In this document: positions 26,501 to 41,500 of the stretch, piece after piece
How the letters are laid out: every line of letters starts with the position of its first letter
Position numbering within the stretch: position 1 is the stretch's first letter
Origin: an uncultured Lachnospiraceae bacterium
Lineage (GTDB): Bacteria; Bacillota; Clostridia; Lachnospirales; Lachnospiraceae
Length of the DNA: 60,267 nt
Assembly (NCBI GenBank): GCA_946403075.1
Contig: CAMIYN010000001.1
Location: forward strand, 71,014 to 131,280
Direction: 5' to 3'
Translations under genes and position numbers: made by a program
The notes under the pieces: model-generated
Database searches by the model: none
The model's input: the letters and a program-made list of their open reading frames with translations, nothing else
Told to the model about the DNA's origin: nothing

Positions 26501-29500
26501 GTTGTTTGACTTTCAAGAAGTGTCCTAAAATCTACTTCCCCATTATTTTGAACACTCCAATAATCAAATTTATAATTATCGTTTCTACTTGGAACTGGAA
26601 TATCGCTATATGCTGTAGGCATCTCATCAAAATACATAGTTAAAGTCTTTCTTGCAGAACCATCGCTCCAATATGCACCAGTTCCAATATTTAATTCTAC
26701 AGAGTATTCTTTATTTACCCACAATGCATAAATATTTTTATTTGTTGTAAATCTCATTACTGAATTATCATTTATTATATCTTCATATGTTGCTCTATCT
26801 TTTACTTCTATGTCAGGAGTTAGTGTATAATATCCAAAATTATATCCCTTTCTATCACCTGTTGGTAAATTATCCAAAACACTATCATACCTAACTGTCT
26901 TTGTCATTACCGTTTGACCATTTGCAAATCCTGTCAAGTTTGCTTTCGTGCTACCCCTTGATTCTGAAACATCATTTATATGTATATGCAAATCATATTC
27001 TCTTCTAGTCCAAACTGCATAGAGCATAACCTTGCCATCTACAGCCACTTCTTTTAATTTATCAAACGGAATTTCTTTTCCATTTTCATATGGCACTTTA
27101 TAATTTGCACTCTCTGCTTCTTCTGGAACAACTACTCTTTCGCTCCAACCTTCAAATTTGTATCCGTCAATTACATAATCATTAAATACAAAATTATTAT
27201 TATTGTAAGGTAATATTGTTTGTGGTGCCATTGTGCCTATTACTTCATTGTATCCTTCTCCAAGTGGAGATTCTGGAACAGATGGATTATATATAATCTC
27301 TAACTCTTCTATATCCCAAATAGCTTTCAGCACTACCACAGCTGATGGTGTAGCCCTAAGTGGGTTTATATTTTTTTCATTCTCTCCATAAGTCTTTACA
27401 ACTCTTTCACCATTTTCACCTATACCATAATCATCTTGCCAATACTTTAGTTTAACATTTGGAATACTAAATCCTAGTGCTGGCATATCAAATCTTTCTG
27501 ACAAACTAAGAGTCATACTCTGCATATTTCCTGTTGCCAAGTCGGAATTTTTGTCAAACATTATTGTATATTCTTGTGCCTTCCACAAACAATAAATAGT
27601 TTCATCTTCATCCGACCAGAATAATGTATCATTTGTAACTGTCATAGCACCTTCAACATTTTTCCCTTGTTTTTTATTAAATTCCAAAAAGGCATCTGCT
27701 TCAGTATTTGGATATGGCTCGTATAGATTTGATATAGGCTTATATTTTGTAACAGGTATGCTAATTGTATTTGTCCGTCTATTATCAGAATCATAATAGT
27801 AGCCACGATCTATTGATGTCACAACATAGAGCATCTTTGTAGCATAACCTATGTATCCACAGTTATGACTATGATATGCACCATATGGAACATCTTCCCC
27901 CTCTCTATTTTTGTTATCTATAGTTATAATATCTGATAATTTAAAGCTACCATCTGATATTCCAAGTATTGCACTAATATTATCTAAAATCTTTATATCT
28001 CTATCTGTTGCATAATATCTAAGTTTTGTATTTTGCGATATTACATGAGTTGTGTCTGTGTTAAATACTTCCATGCTATCATCTGTTATATATATTCCAA
28101 ATCCTGTAGCATTAGGATCCATATAGAAATTATCTCCAAATTTAAATTGAATATATCCATTTTTGCCTCTTGTGTCATCTCCTTTATATGCATATGTAGC
28201 TGTGCTTCCAACTATTCCTCCACTCAACAAATTAAAGTTATTGGCAAGATTCATATTTGCAGAGATCACATAATTACCTTTTGCCTCTACAATTTGCACT
28301 GCCGAAGTTTCACTACTATACTCTCCTACTTTATGTGCAAAAGTAATTGTTCCACCATTATTATAAATCGTATTTAGATTCCTTTGCATATATATATTTG
28401 AATACAAAGTAATAGATGCATTTTCATCTACATATATTGCAGAACCACTTGGACTTTCATTTTCTATAAATCTAATATTTGAAATTGAAACATTACTTAC
28501 TTGGCTTGAGAAGTAAATTGCTGCCCCTCTTCCATTAGGATTAAGTGATATATTTCTTGTAAACTCATTAAATCCATCAAATACAAATCCTTCATTATAT
28601 ATAACTGCTGCAATGCCTGAGACATTTATATTATTATCTTCAAATCGTGAATCTTTTATCGTCCCACTTCCCCTTATCATAGGTGAATAACAACTATTAT
28701 GAACAAAACTTGATGCATTAATATTAACTCTTCCATATATCATATTTTGATAAGCAAAGGCATTACTAAATGTTGACCTATTCACAACCACATTACCGAG
28801 TCCTTCATTGTTTATAAATACACCTTCATTCAAAATCAAAGAATCAACTACACAGTCTTCTATCAATACACTGCTTTCTATTCCACCCGTTCTCACAAAT
28901 TCTGTATTAATAGAAGTCTCAGTGTTATACTCATAAATATTTATTCCATATACATTAAGTTTTCCTCTATATATAAACATAAAGCTATCATTGTCAAGTC
29001 CTATCTGTGTTGTATCACTTGTTATTTTACCTGTTCCCACACAATCACATATATTTATTGTTTCATTTTGAGTTATTTCCAAGAAAAGCATCTGTTGCAA
29101 AACTGTTAAAGTATGACCATTTAAGCAAAGTGTAAAGCCATTTAGATTATTATTGTTTCTAAGAGGACTCTCTTTTATTATCAAATCGTTATAGAGTGCA
29201 AAATGCTTATCTGTATTTGTTACAACCAAATCATCTTGTGTATTTACTTTTTTATACATATATGTTTCTGTATGCACTGTGCCATCATAATGGTTGCATT
29301 CACTAGTATTATATAATCCACAATCCTTATGTACATGTAACATGAGCATTACATATCCATCTTTTGATAGATTTACATTGTTGATTGTATCACTTGTTCT
29401 ACTCATATCCCAATCCACTTTTTCATTTTCATTTGTAGCAGATGGACCTTCCCAAGATTGCATATCAAGTGATAAATCTTTCAAAACTACTTTATCTACA

Positions 29501-32500
29501 GTAGTTAAAACATTTCTCGCCACATACTCTACAGCAATTTCTGTCATATCTCTATTCACAAATTTTAGATTCACATAATTTACTCCAATATAGAGTAAGG
29601 AGCCCGTTCCATATCTATATATATGCCAATTAGCATTAACCAACTCTTCGTCAACCCCTATCAGATTTTCAGGGAAGAAGAATTCCCCTGTGTTGAAGCT
29701 CTCAACATTTGCCTCATTCCAATTTGTGAATACCAAAGTATTTGCAAGATTAGATGGTTTATATACTCTTATATAAGAATCTTCATTAATTTTTCCGTTA
29801 TTATATACTCCTATAGAACTATTACCTGTGCCATCCAAGTATAAGTTTCTAACGGCATTATTATTGTCAGTTTTATTGCCAGTTATATATACATGACCAG
29901 CAACATTAAAGAAACTATTATTTAGGTATACACTTCCTTTTGTTCCACCTATATTATTAGTTATAACAAATTGTGGTCTACTTATATTGATAGTTGAACT
30001 CAAAGCGTATATAGCACTACTATATTCGCCACCAACTTCGTTGCTTTCCATAGTGAAGTTTGCTGTTTCACTTATAGCATTAAATGTTGAATTTAAAACT
30101 GCATATATTGCCGCAAATCTCTTGAATTTGTTTCCTGATATTGCAACATCAGAATTTACATTTATTGAACTACCAGTCAAGTATATTCCACCACCATCTG
30201 TAGAGCCGACTGATTTATTTTGCATTACTGTTAAATAACTAAAATTCAGTGTTGAATTTGTCATTTGCATAATAATTGGTAATCCCAAAGTGTTATTTGC
30301 TGTGTTATTTGATAAATCTATGTTATTAACATTTATATTATTACTATATGCTGCATTAAACATAACAGTGTTTTGTAGTGAATTGTCTGTGATAGTCAAA
30401 ACTCCTATGTCAACACCTGATACATTTGACATAAATATTACACTTTGAGAATTTGTTATTATGTTATTATTTTGAATGGTTAGATTATTAATTGATGTCT
30501 TTTTCGCTCCACTACTACCAATCTGCATCATCCTAATGAGAGCTGCTTCGGAATTTATAGTATTCCCCTTGATAGTAATATCCTCTATATTCATATTGTT
30601 TGTGCCACTACCACTAACTTCAAGTAATGTAGACATATTGTTATTTTTAAACTCTATATTAGAAATTCTTGAGACAACATCATTTTCTGCATAAACTGAA
30701 TAAATACCTTTTAATTGTCCTCCAATATTACCATCAAATACAAAATCCCTAAAATCTATATATGCATTAAAGTTATTATTTTTGATTACATAGCCACTTC
30801 CACTATTATTCGTTATTGTTGCATAACTAATTTTTGAATAATTTGTTGAATCAAATTGAATCAAAGAACTTGCCCCTACCATTGTATTTCCACTTATTGT
30901 GAGATTGTCCAATATTTCTGTCTTTGAATTGCCACTAATAGTAAGTATGATAGGATTTGTATATGTGTTATTAGTATATGTGTTATTTACTATTCTCGTA
31001 TTTCTCATAACACTATTACTATCAAATAGGCTAATCAAAGTATTATTTCTGCTCAAGTAATTATATCCACAATACAAATTATTTATAGTTACATTTTGTG
31101 AATAAGATATTCTAAATATCGCATTGCTATTTGTGCTAAGTCTCACATTGTCTATATTCACCGAATCAACTATGTCATATGTAATTATTGGATTATCTGT
31201 CAATTTATTTCCACTTGTCCCTATTGTTACATTTGTTATGCTTGAAGATGCCAAGTTGGTTGCATTTACAAAATTATATTCTATGTTTCTCAATTCTACA
31301 TTTGATAAATGGAATGAGCCACCAGACATAGTGAAAATATATTTATTGTCAGCAGAGTTTGTATTTTTACTCTCTATGATGCCAGTCTCTTTGCAGTCAG
31401 TAATAGTAAATGTCTTGTTCATAAGGCTCATGTAATTATTTCCAGCTTGAATTGTAAGTTTATTTCCATTTAAGCATATCCCAATTTTTGCACTATTTAT
31501 ATTTGAGAACATATATGCAGATTTTAATTCCAAATCTTTTTGCAAATATACATAACTATAACCTTTTGTGAAATCTTGCTCTGTAGTAATATTTCTAAAT
31601 GTTATATCTTCTTTGTATAAATTTGTTCCAACCAATAGTCCATGAACATGTTTTGCTAACGAACTTCCATATATTTTACCTATCTCATTTTCAGCAAGTT
31701 TCATTTTTAACTGCACTGTATTTGCTGCTATCTTGTCTTCTGAATAGCTATATTCACCAATTCCATTTTCATCAGGTCCTGTCCATGTGTATTCACCTGC
31801 ATTTATAAACAACTCAATTCTCTCAAAGCTTGTCATAACATTTGGAGCAATATATTGTGTTGAATATAAAACATTGGTATCAAGTTCATTGTCATACAAA
31901 TAAAACTGAATTTGAGACAATCTGTTTTTATTTCCTATATATATTGTTGCATCATTTCCTTCTCCACTCTTATAGATTGTTGCATTTTGATTATTTACAA
32001 TGCCAAATACTGCATCTGCAAGGTTTGTCCCATCATTATATCTTGCTACATTTTCATAGAACCAGCCTTCATACACTTTTTGAGTTGCATTATTTAATCC
32101 AACTGCATCTATTGTCATTTGTGATTCTTCATTATTAAACTTTGTGCCAGATAATTGAGTAAACAATGCTCTATTTACATTAAACTCTCCAAGCCCTATT
32201 CCTCCTGCCACTATTGAGCTTCCATCAACTACTGGATTATCTATATCTAATACTGTGTTTCCCAATACTATGCTTGCCTTGTTTGCTGTATAAATATTTC
32301 TAAGATATACACCATCAAACACACCAAAGCCATAAAAAGTATTGTTATGCATATATATACTACCTAAAATCTGATCGGTTGAATTTGCAGTTTGATTTAT
32401 TCCAATGAAGTGAGCAAATCTTGTGTCATCCATGCTATTTACTTTCGTTTTTGCATATATCTTATTTTGTGATACATTTAATACAGCAGCATTTCTAACT

Positions 32501-35500
32501 TCAAAATTAACCTCGCTTGATATATATAGTATTGTGTTTTGATTTTCTTTAGAGTTAACCTCGCTTTCTTTTATATCTATACTTCCATCTACCACAAAAG
32601 TGTTTGTGTTATTTGTTATTCCTCCAATCTCAATCAAATTATTATGAGTTGATGAACAATTACTTATCAAAGAATCTTTTATAAACAAACTATCTGCTTT
32701 TATTATAGATGCCTTACTATTTATATTAGTTAGATTTGAATTATTTATATACATTGCCTCAGTTGAATAAATCATCGCACTCTTGTTTTGATTTTGAGAA
32801 GTGTTAAAACCATCAAAATCAACATTTGAAATAAATAATCCATTTCTATTACCTGTATTTAAATCATCGATTAATGCATTTGTTATAGTTATGTTATTAC
32901 CTATTATCTGTGATTTTTCTCTTGATACCAAATATCCAAGTGTCTCAAAATCTGAATTATATACAATATTCGTTGTTCCTGAACTCAATGAAAATGCAGA
33001 GTTTGTTTGATTATTTACATATATATTTTTACCATTTGTATTAATCACTTGTGCATCTATTGTTTCAAGACCATTTGGTATAGTTATGTCATTATATAAA
33101 ATATACTGTGTGCTAAATTCATCATTATTTAGTTTATATTTATAGAATAATTGAGATGTGGTTGTGACAACCACATAATTTTGATATTTTGCTTGTTCTG
33201 TGCCTGCTGCTGCACCACCTCTCAACTGATGGTTCATAACTCTTGTGTGGTTGCAAGCTTCATTTGATAAATTCCCACATGTCTTATAAACTTGATTTGA
33301 ATCTGTAAATATTGCATAGAGTATCCTATCATATGGCAAGTTGTTTCTAACTCCACTGCCCACAAACTTGTCTCTCGCAAAATCCCACAATACAAATTTA
33401 CCTGTTTCTGCACTTCTACCTATAAATCCTGCAAAAGTGTATCCTTCATTTGAGAGTCTCTGTGTCCCAAAGTAAGGCTCATCTATATATGTTCCTGTAG
33501 AATTTTTATGTATATATATAGAAGGTATATTAATCTCTGTTATAGCATTTCTCGTATAAAAATATATTTCATCAAAATTTGGACCTGAAATGAAATTATT
33601 GTTATCTCTTATCATTTTATATTTAAGATTATCATAGTCTATGACTGATTTTGCATTATTATAATAAAACATTGTGTAAAAATCTGCATCCTCTTCTGTA
33701 TGTTCTGTATCCCAAGATTCATACACAAGTACATCTTCGCCGATTGGCAAAACTCCAATTCTACTATTATTTGACAATTTATACCCATCAGGAGTTTTTA
33801 TACTTATTACATTTTTTGCTGGTATATATATATCACAGTCAACTTCGTTTCCACTTATTACTCTTTTGTTGTTTTTAAATTGAACATTCCCAGCAATATA
33901 TATTTCTGTCTTTGCAGTGTTTACTGCTTGCAAATATTTATTGCCTGTGAAATTATTATTCACTATTTGTGAATTATACAAATAAATTTTACTATTTTGT
34001 CCTATTTGATATCCTATAGCATAAGAACCTGTATTACTACTTATATTTGAATTACTTGCTATAAAGACTCCATTTTCTGATACAAAAATTGGATCTTTAT
34101 TTTCAGAAATTCTACTATCTAATACTTTTATCCCTCCACCACCAACAGAATAAAATACACTTCCATCATAACTATCGCTTATTGAGTTTTTGTTTATCTC
34201 TGCATTTTCTATATCTAATATAGAATTATTCAAAACTCTAAATACTTGCCCCTCATTATTAGTAATAGTTATGGTGTGTAAATTAATTTTTGAATTGTCA
34301 AAGCTTATTATCGGTTTTTGTGAATTTGTGTTCTCTATTATTGTTAATCTCTCTCCTACACCATTTGCAGACTTCATACTTAAAACTGTTTCACTATTAG
34401 TTGCAAAATATAAATCACTCAACACTACAGGATTATTTACATTGTTTATATTAATAACTCCATTTTCAGACTTACTATTTCCACTGCCTGTTATTCTTAC
34501 ATTTCGTATCAAAACTGTTCCATTCCCACTCAAATCAAATAACCTACTGCTAGATTTATCAATCAAAACATTTGTAATAGCAAAGGTTCCAAAATTTTGC
34601 ATACTTATTGCTGGAATATCTTGATTACTTGTTCCAACAACAGTTTGTATTGAACCATTCCCTTTACAATCTGTTATATATAATGATTTTCCATTTAAGT
34701 TTTGATAAGTAATTCCTTCTGTAAATGTCAGCTTATGCCCATTTAAGCATATTACCTGCTCTGCCCCTTGTATTAACCAATTCCCAACAGCTTCCTGTGT
34801 TAATACAAAATCTGATACAAGATAATAATTTTCAGATTTCTTTTGGAAGTCAGTTACCAATTTTAATGCATCAAAATATGTGTCATCTTCTCCATAGTTC
34901 ACCATCTTTGAATGAAAGTGATTTCCAGAACTCTCTCCTATTATTTGCAAAACTGTTCCATTTCTTGCAGTCGTTGAAAAGATTGAAGTTGTCTTTGAAA
35001 TAATCTCTGCTGTATATGAAATTATTTCACCAGTCTGGTTAGGTCCTATCCATTTAAAACGATTTGTATCAAATGATTTAATTCTCTCAAGTGTAGTTTC
35101 TACATTACTCCTCAAATATTGTACATCTACAAGTCTATCATCTCCATCAACTCTCTCGTAAAATTCTACTGTTCCTACATTGCTAACTGCTCCAATGTAT
35201 ACATTACAAAAATTCCCTACGGAATATTTGTGAACTGCATAGTCGCTACTTCCACTCTCAAAAACTGTGTTTGCAGTAAATAATCCACTATTATAATCAG
35301 CAATGTTTCCATAATACCAATTTGAAATTAATAATTGATTTTGGTTTGTTGGTAAATTCTTATATAGTAAGTTTATATTTGATCTCGATGCCTTAAATGG
35401 CTCTGTATTAATTTTATTTAAAAGTGCCACATTTTGATTATATGCATCCATACTAAGTCCTACAGTGGTTCCAACATTTTGTGAATCTGGTTTTTCTATT

Positions 35501-38500
35501 TTTATAGCTATGCCGCCAATGTTAAACCTTGCATTTGTATTGACACTCATTGCAGTAAATGTAGCACTTGTATAAGATGAAAAGTTAAGCATTTTAGTAT
35601 TCTCTATTATCAAATCTCCAAGCAACATATCATTACTCATAGTGTCTTGCACAAATTCAAACAATGTTACATCTACTGTTACATCAGATGAAGTCATTTG
35701 CTCTTTACTATATATCTCTGTTCCACTTATTTCAAAATATGCTCCACTATTAATATTTAAGTTTACTTTTGAGCCCTTCTTTATGAAGCTTATTTTGTTT
35801 GAACTATTTCGTTTTAATGTGTTGTTTTGAACTTTAAAGTTTTCTTTTATATTTAATCTTATTGCATTTGACACAAATGAGTTTTCTATATCCATCAACA
35901 TTTTCTCATTTATAGTGTTTCCTGAGATATTTAAATTTTTAATATTTACGGCAGAGTTAGTAAGGAGAAGATTTGTATTTAATGTATTATTAGTTATGTC
36001 AACATTTTCAAACAAAGTTTCATTCTCCAATTGTAAAAATGCTTGTGCAGTCTGTTCCCCTGTTGATACAAAGTTATCTATAACAACATTTGACATAAAT
36101 AGTTTATTTCTATTTGGCGATGACACTTTTTCATCCCTAATTAATCCATTTTTGAAGCTATTTCCATTAATCCCAATAATCTTTCCTCTATCAGCAGAGT
36201 TTTTATAATAGTCAGCAATAAATGTTGCATTTTCACTCCCGTTTGCTATATATGGATTGTTGGTTCCACTCACACTATTTCCAACAAAAACTGTATTTTC
36301 ATTGTTTGATACATATATATTATGCCCTGCTAGATTTATAACTTGTGCTTGTATGCTATCTGCTTTATCATATATGTATATGTCATTAGTTAAAATATAT
36401 TGTGTAGAAAACTCTGTATTCGTTCTCTCATCACTATATTTAAAATAAAGTTGTGCTGTCGTGCTAACACTTATATAATTCATATATTTAGCTTCTTCCG
36501 TGCCTGATTCCACACCACCTCTAACTACATGCGATACATTGTCTTCATGTTCACATTGTTCATTTTCTAAATGCCCACAAGCTTTTAATTTAACTCTATC
36601 ATCTGTAAATATTGCATAAAGTGCTCGCTCAAAAGGCACATCATTACTTATAGCACTTCCTTTCATCATATCCTCAGCAAAATTCCAATTTACAAATTTG
36701 TTATCTTTTACACTACTTCTACCAATAAACCCTACAAAAGTATGATTAACAAGTTGGCTCTCATCCAATGCAGGCATATCTATAAGTGTTCCTTTTGAAA
36801 GTTTATCGACATATGTATCTTGTATCAAATTTGAATCTAAAATATTTTTATCCACATATACTGTTACAACATCATAATTAGCCCCTGATTTCCAAGTCTT
36901 TCCACTTCTATACATCTTATATCCTCGTGACTCAAAATCAAAAATTATTGGGGCATTATCATATTTAAACATATTTTCAAACACTGCACCTTCTGAAAAA
37001 CTTGCTATATGTTCTCTATCCCAAGATTCAAATACATTCATATCTTCGGTCATAGGGAGTAATCCTATTTCTGCATTAGGATTTAATTTTTCTCCATCTG
37101 CTACTCTTATCGCAATAGTTTCATCGGTTGGCAAATATAAATTATAATCCACTTGCATACCTGCCACAACTCTTTTATTATTAACTATTCTAGTTGAACC
37201 AGAAAGATTAATTATTGTTTTATTTATATTTGAACTTGGCAGTTCAATATTTAAATCTTCTGTATATAGATTTGACATTATTTGAGTATTTTTTAAATTT
37301 ATTACATTCCCTTGCCCTCTCTTATACTCTAATACATATGCTCCTGTGTTTTCAGTAATAACTGCATTATTTAAAGTTAATATTGCATTTCTATCTACAT
37401 ATAATGCATTAAAATTATTCCTAATAAGTGCATTATTAATTTCTACCGTAGAGTTCTCACCAGCATATATAACACTTCCATGCTTTGATGGCTGAACTTT
37501 ATTTTCTATAAATTGAACATCATAAAGTGTATCTTTTGCATCCACTCTACCTATTTGCACAAGCTTACTTGTTGTCTTCAGCACTGCTCCATTTCCACCA
37601 GATTCGTTATTAGTAAACTGTGCCCCATCTTGTATTATTGCTTTATTAGAATTTGCTATATTGATAAGCCCAGTAATTCCCTCTGCAAAACCAATCGTAT
37701 TTCTATTGTATACACCACCTGATATATATGAATAATCGGCTTTGTTAATATCAAGTAAACTATTTGCAAGTGTATTATTTGATGCATTTATATTATTTAA
37801 TGTAGCCACATTCAAATTATCTATATATATAAATGACTTATTTGCTGCAAAATTAGACCCTGTTATTGTCATTGTACTTCCCAAAGAATCTTCCCCACTT
37901 AACAGTGTTTTGTTTACGGCACAATAATCTATATTCGTTGACCTTACATCTATTATTCCCATTCTATCATTTTGATTAGAATTATTTGCTATCATCCTTA
38001 CATTTGAAAAAGTTAAATTTGAAGTTCTCAAATTTCCTGTTTCTGTCATTTTTATAATTGGAACTTCTGTTGTAAAATCTGCAAATTTAACATTTGAAAT
38101 ATTTAATGTGTTGCTCTTTACTTCTATAGGTGTAATAGTAGCATTTGTTGTATTATTTTGTGGTCTTGGATGAATTCTCCCTGTCTTTTTACAATCTGTT
38201 ATATATATATTTATGCCTGTCTCTTTTATGGTCTCAAAGAATTTAGTATTGTTTATATAGAGATTATAGCCATTTAAACAAAGTGAATAATCTCTGTCTA
38301 CTGGGAAAAACAAAGTGTCTGTAATTGTCACATCTCTTCTCAGGAATATTGCTCCTGTATCAATTGATAAATGATTTTGTTCGCTTGCTTCAATCCAAAA
38401 ATCACACTCTTCGTTATTTATGCCTTCTGCAATTTCATGTGTGTGTGCTTCACTATGATATCCATATACAGAAAGCTTTGACACTTGACTTTGCAGATTT

Positions 38501-41500
38501 GATTGAATAGTTATAGTGGCATCAAACATATTCCTATGATAAACTTCATATCTATTACTTGTCATATAATCGTAAGTAGGTCCTGTCCAGAAAATTCTCT
38601 GACCATAAGTAGGGCACTCTAACTGTGTTTTCATTGCTTCTCCATCTTTGCCACGACTAACTCTTTGAGTCACTATCCACTCATAATCCGTTCTCTGTAC
38701 ATTATATAGCATATATTCTACATCTATAAAATCAGAACTTATAATAAGGGTTGCATCCTCTCCTGTATACATCTTGGTTAACTCTCTATTATCATTTGTA
38801 GTTTTTACATCATCTAAAAAGAATGTATTGTATGAGAGAGATGCATCAATTGTATTATACTCTTGCACATTATTACTATACCATCCTCTATAAAGTTTAT
38901 ATTCACTTCCAGGAGAGTATAGGGTGTGCACTATAATTTCAGAATTAATAGCATCAAGTTTTGTATTTTCTTTTTGTCTAAACAAGAAATTATTTTTTCT
39001 CGCATCAGTTGAATTTGCTACATATATTTGATAAGTATTGCTAGTTTGTGGAGAACTTACAGGTGTTGTTCCACTTTTTCCTCTATTATTCTTTACAACA
39101 AGAGAACCTGAGGCAAGCACTATCTGTGTATTGCTTCTATTCATATAAATACCAGCATTTACATGCCCATCATCTGGAGTTGTATTAGTTTTATAATTTG
39201 TAAAATAATTGTCTACTACTTCAAAATGTCCATTTACTTCTATATTACCAGAATTTATATATAGAGCTGCCCTTGCTATTGCTTGTTGGCTTGGGTCATC
39301 TTCAATGTTATTATATCTTATATAGGTATTTCCTTCATCAATCTTTAGATATGTCCTTGTCTCTTCATCACTTTGATTACTCAAAACTATAAGTTCTCCA
39401 TTTCTGTCTACTGTATTGTTTTCTATATAGTTATTTCCTCTAAAAGTTGGTGTGGACTTATCATTTCCATTTAATATCTTAATCAAAGTTTCTTTTGGCT
39501 GATTATTTCTTATTTCAACATTTTCAAAAAGGATATCTCCTGATTTGTCAGAATCCCCATAAAGAGTAGCACTAAATAAATTTTTCACATTTGTGATATT
39601 TGTTATTTTTGTATTTAATATATGTGTATTATATTTTTTAATATCACCAGCCCACTGTTTTAATGAAATTAAATCATTATATGTATTGTTTCCATATAGA
39701 GAACAATTTGTTATTTCTACATCTTTCAAAAATACATTATAAGTATTAATCAAATTTCCATCTGCTATTGATATATTTTCAAATTTTGAATTTTCTACAT
39801 AAACTCCTGTATCTTCTGCTACGGTTTGCTTACTGTCAGCAAAAAATGAAGTTCCTGCTTTTGTTATATTGTATCCTGAAAAATCTATATTTCTCATATA
39901 TATTTTCTTTCCAACCGTATCCACAAAAGGCTGATTCAATCCATTTTTATAATTTATTTTTGACTTCTTATTCGGTTCCATTGAGCCAATTATAAATCCA
40001 CCGACAGACTCATCATATACAGTTCCCTCTTGATTCATTTTTTCTTTTGTTGCAAAATCTCTTTCAACACCAAAATCAAACAACGGCATATCTACTTCAA
40101 CATCAATGTTAAATCCGTTCATATATAACATCATATTACCTTTTAAAGGAACACATCCCTCAGTCATAGCAACATCTTTAACTAACATATATTGAGTATT
40201 TCTTCCCTTGTTTGTAAAATACAATTGTGAAAAAGTTGTAACTACAACAAAGTTTTTAACTTTTGACTCGCTATCTGTCGCACCACCTCTCTCGGTATAG
40301 TGCTTTAAATTTGAATTCGCATGCCTACATTCTTCTCCAAAAGGAGTTCCACAGGACTTCATTTTAAACACATCATCTGTGAATACTGCAAATAATCTCC
40401 TACTGAAATTATCATTTGCAGTGCCAAGAGGTCCATCATATTTTGAACCTCTAAATTGATTTTCTTCAAATTCCCATCCAAGGAATGGTTCGTTTTTATA
40501 TTTTTCCTGTTCATCCTTTCCAAGAAATCCTACATAAGAATATCCTTCTATAAAATCTCCTTCGTTATTGAGTTCCCTAACTACAACTGTTCCATCTATA
40601 ACATTTTTTTCAAAAACTTTTCTTGGTTTTGATACGATAGAACCTGTTGTCTTGTTGTATATATAATGTGGTTCTATGTATAAAATTTCTTCCCCACCTT
40701 TTGCAGGATCTGGATGTTCCATTGTAAAGTTTACTGTATCCCACTCTTTACCAATATATATCTTTTCATTATCTCTATAAAATCTAAAGTCATAAAAATC
40801 AGACTCTTTGTCGCTTGAATTATTCAAATAAAAATTTTCAGACACAACAAGTCCTTCATACCATTTTAAATGCTCTTTGTCCCAAGTCGAAAACAGTAAT
40901 TGGTCTGATTTAAAATCTGGATATATTCCTACACTTGTATCATAGTCAAGGTTATAATCAAGATTACACTTCAAAGTTCTTAGATTTAAAAATACATCCA
41001 TGTCTACTTTCTTGGTTTGATTATCTGCTGTCTTAATGTTTTTATAATTATCTTTCACAACACATTTATTCTTTAATGTGAGAGTTGTATAAATATGATC
41101 TTTACCATCTTTTGAAACATTTGTGAGAGAAAATGAATTCTCTGTTAAATAGTTGTTTGTTATCGCTGTATTGTCAATAATAATGTTATTTCCTATATCA
41201 GGAATTGATGGATATCCAAAAATATACGAGCCCTTATTATTTGAAAAGTTTCCTTCTTTTATATTTTGGAATGTTATATTCCCATTACATAGGTAAATAC
41301 TGTCAGTACACTCTGTTATCTTAACATCATCAACTATATATATGTCCGAATTATTCCCCACATATATACAACCACCACCACTTGATGTTATATATTCTCT
41401 ATTATTAAAATACTTTATCTCTCCATTTTCTCCATTTGGATCTAACTCATCATAATTCCCCATAACTTCTGGAGCATCTTCTGAAATCGGAACTCTTGTA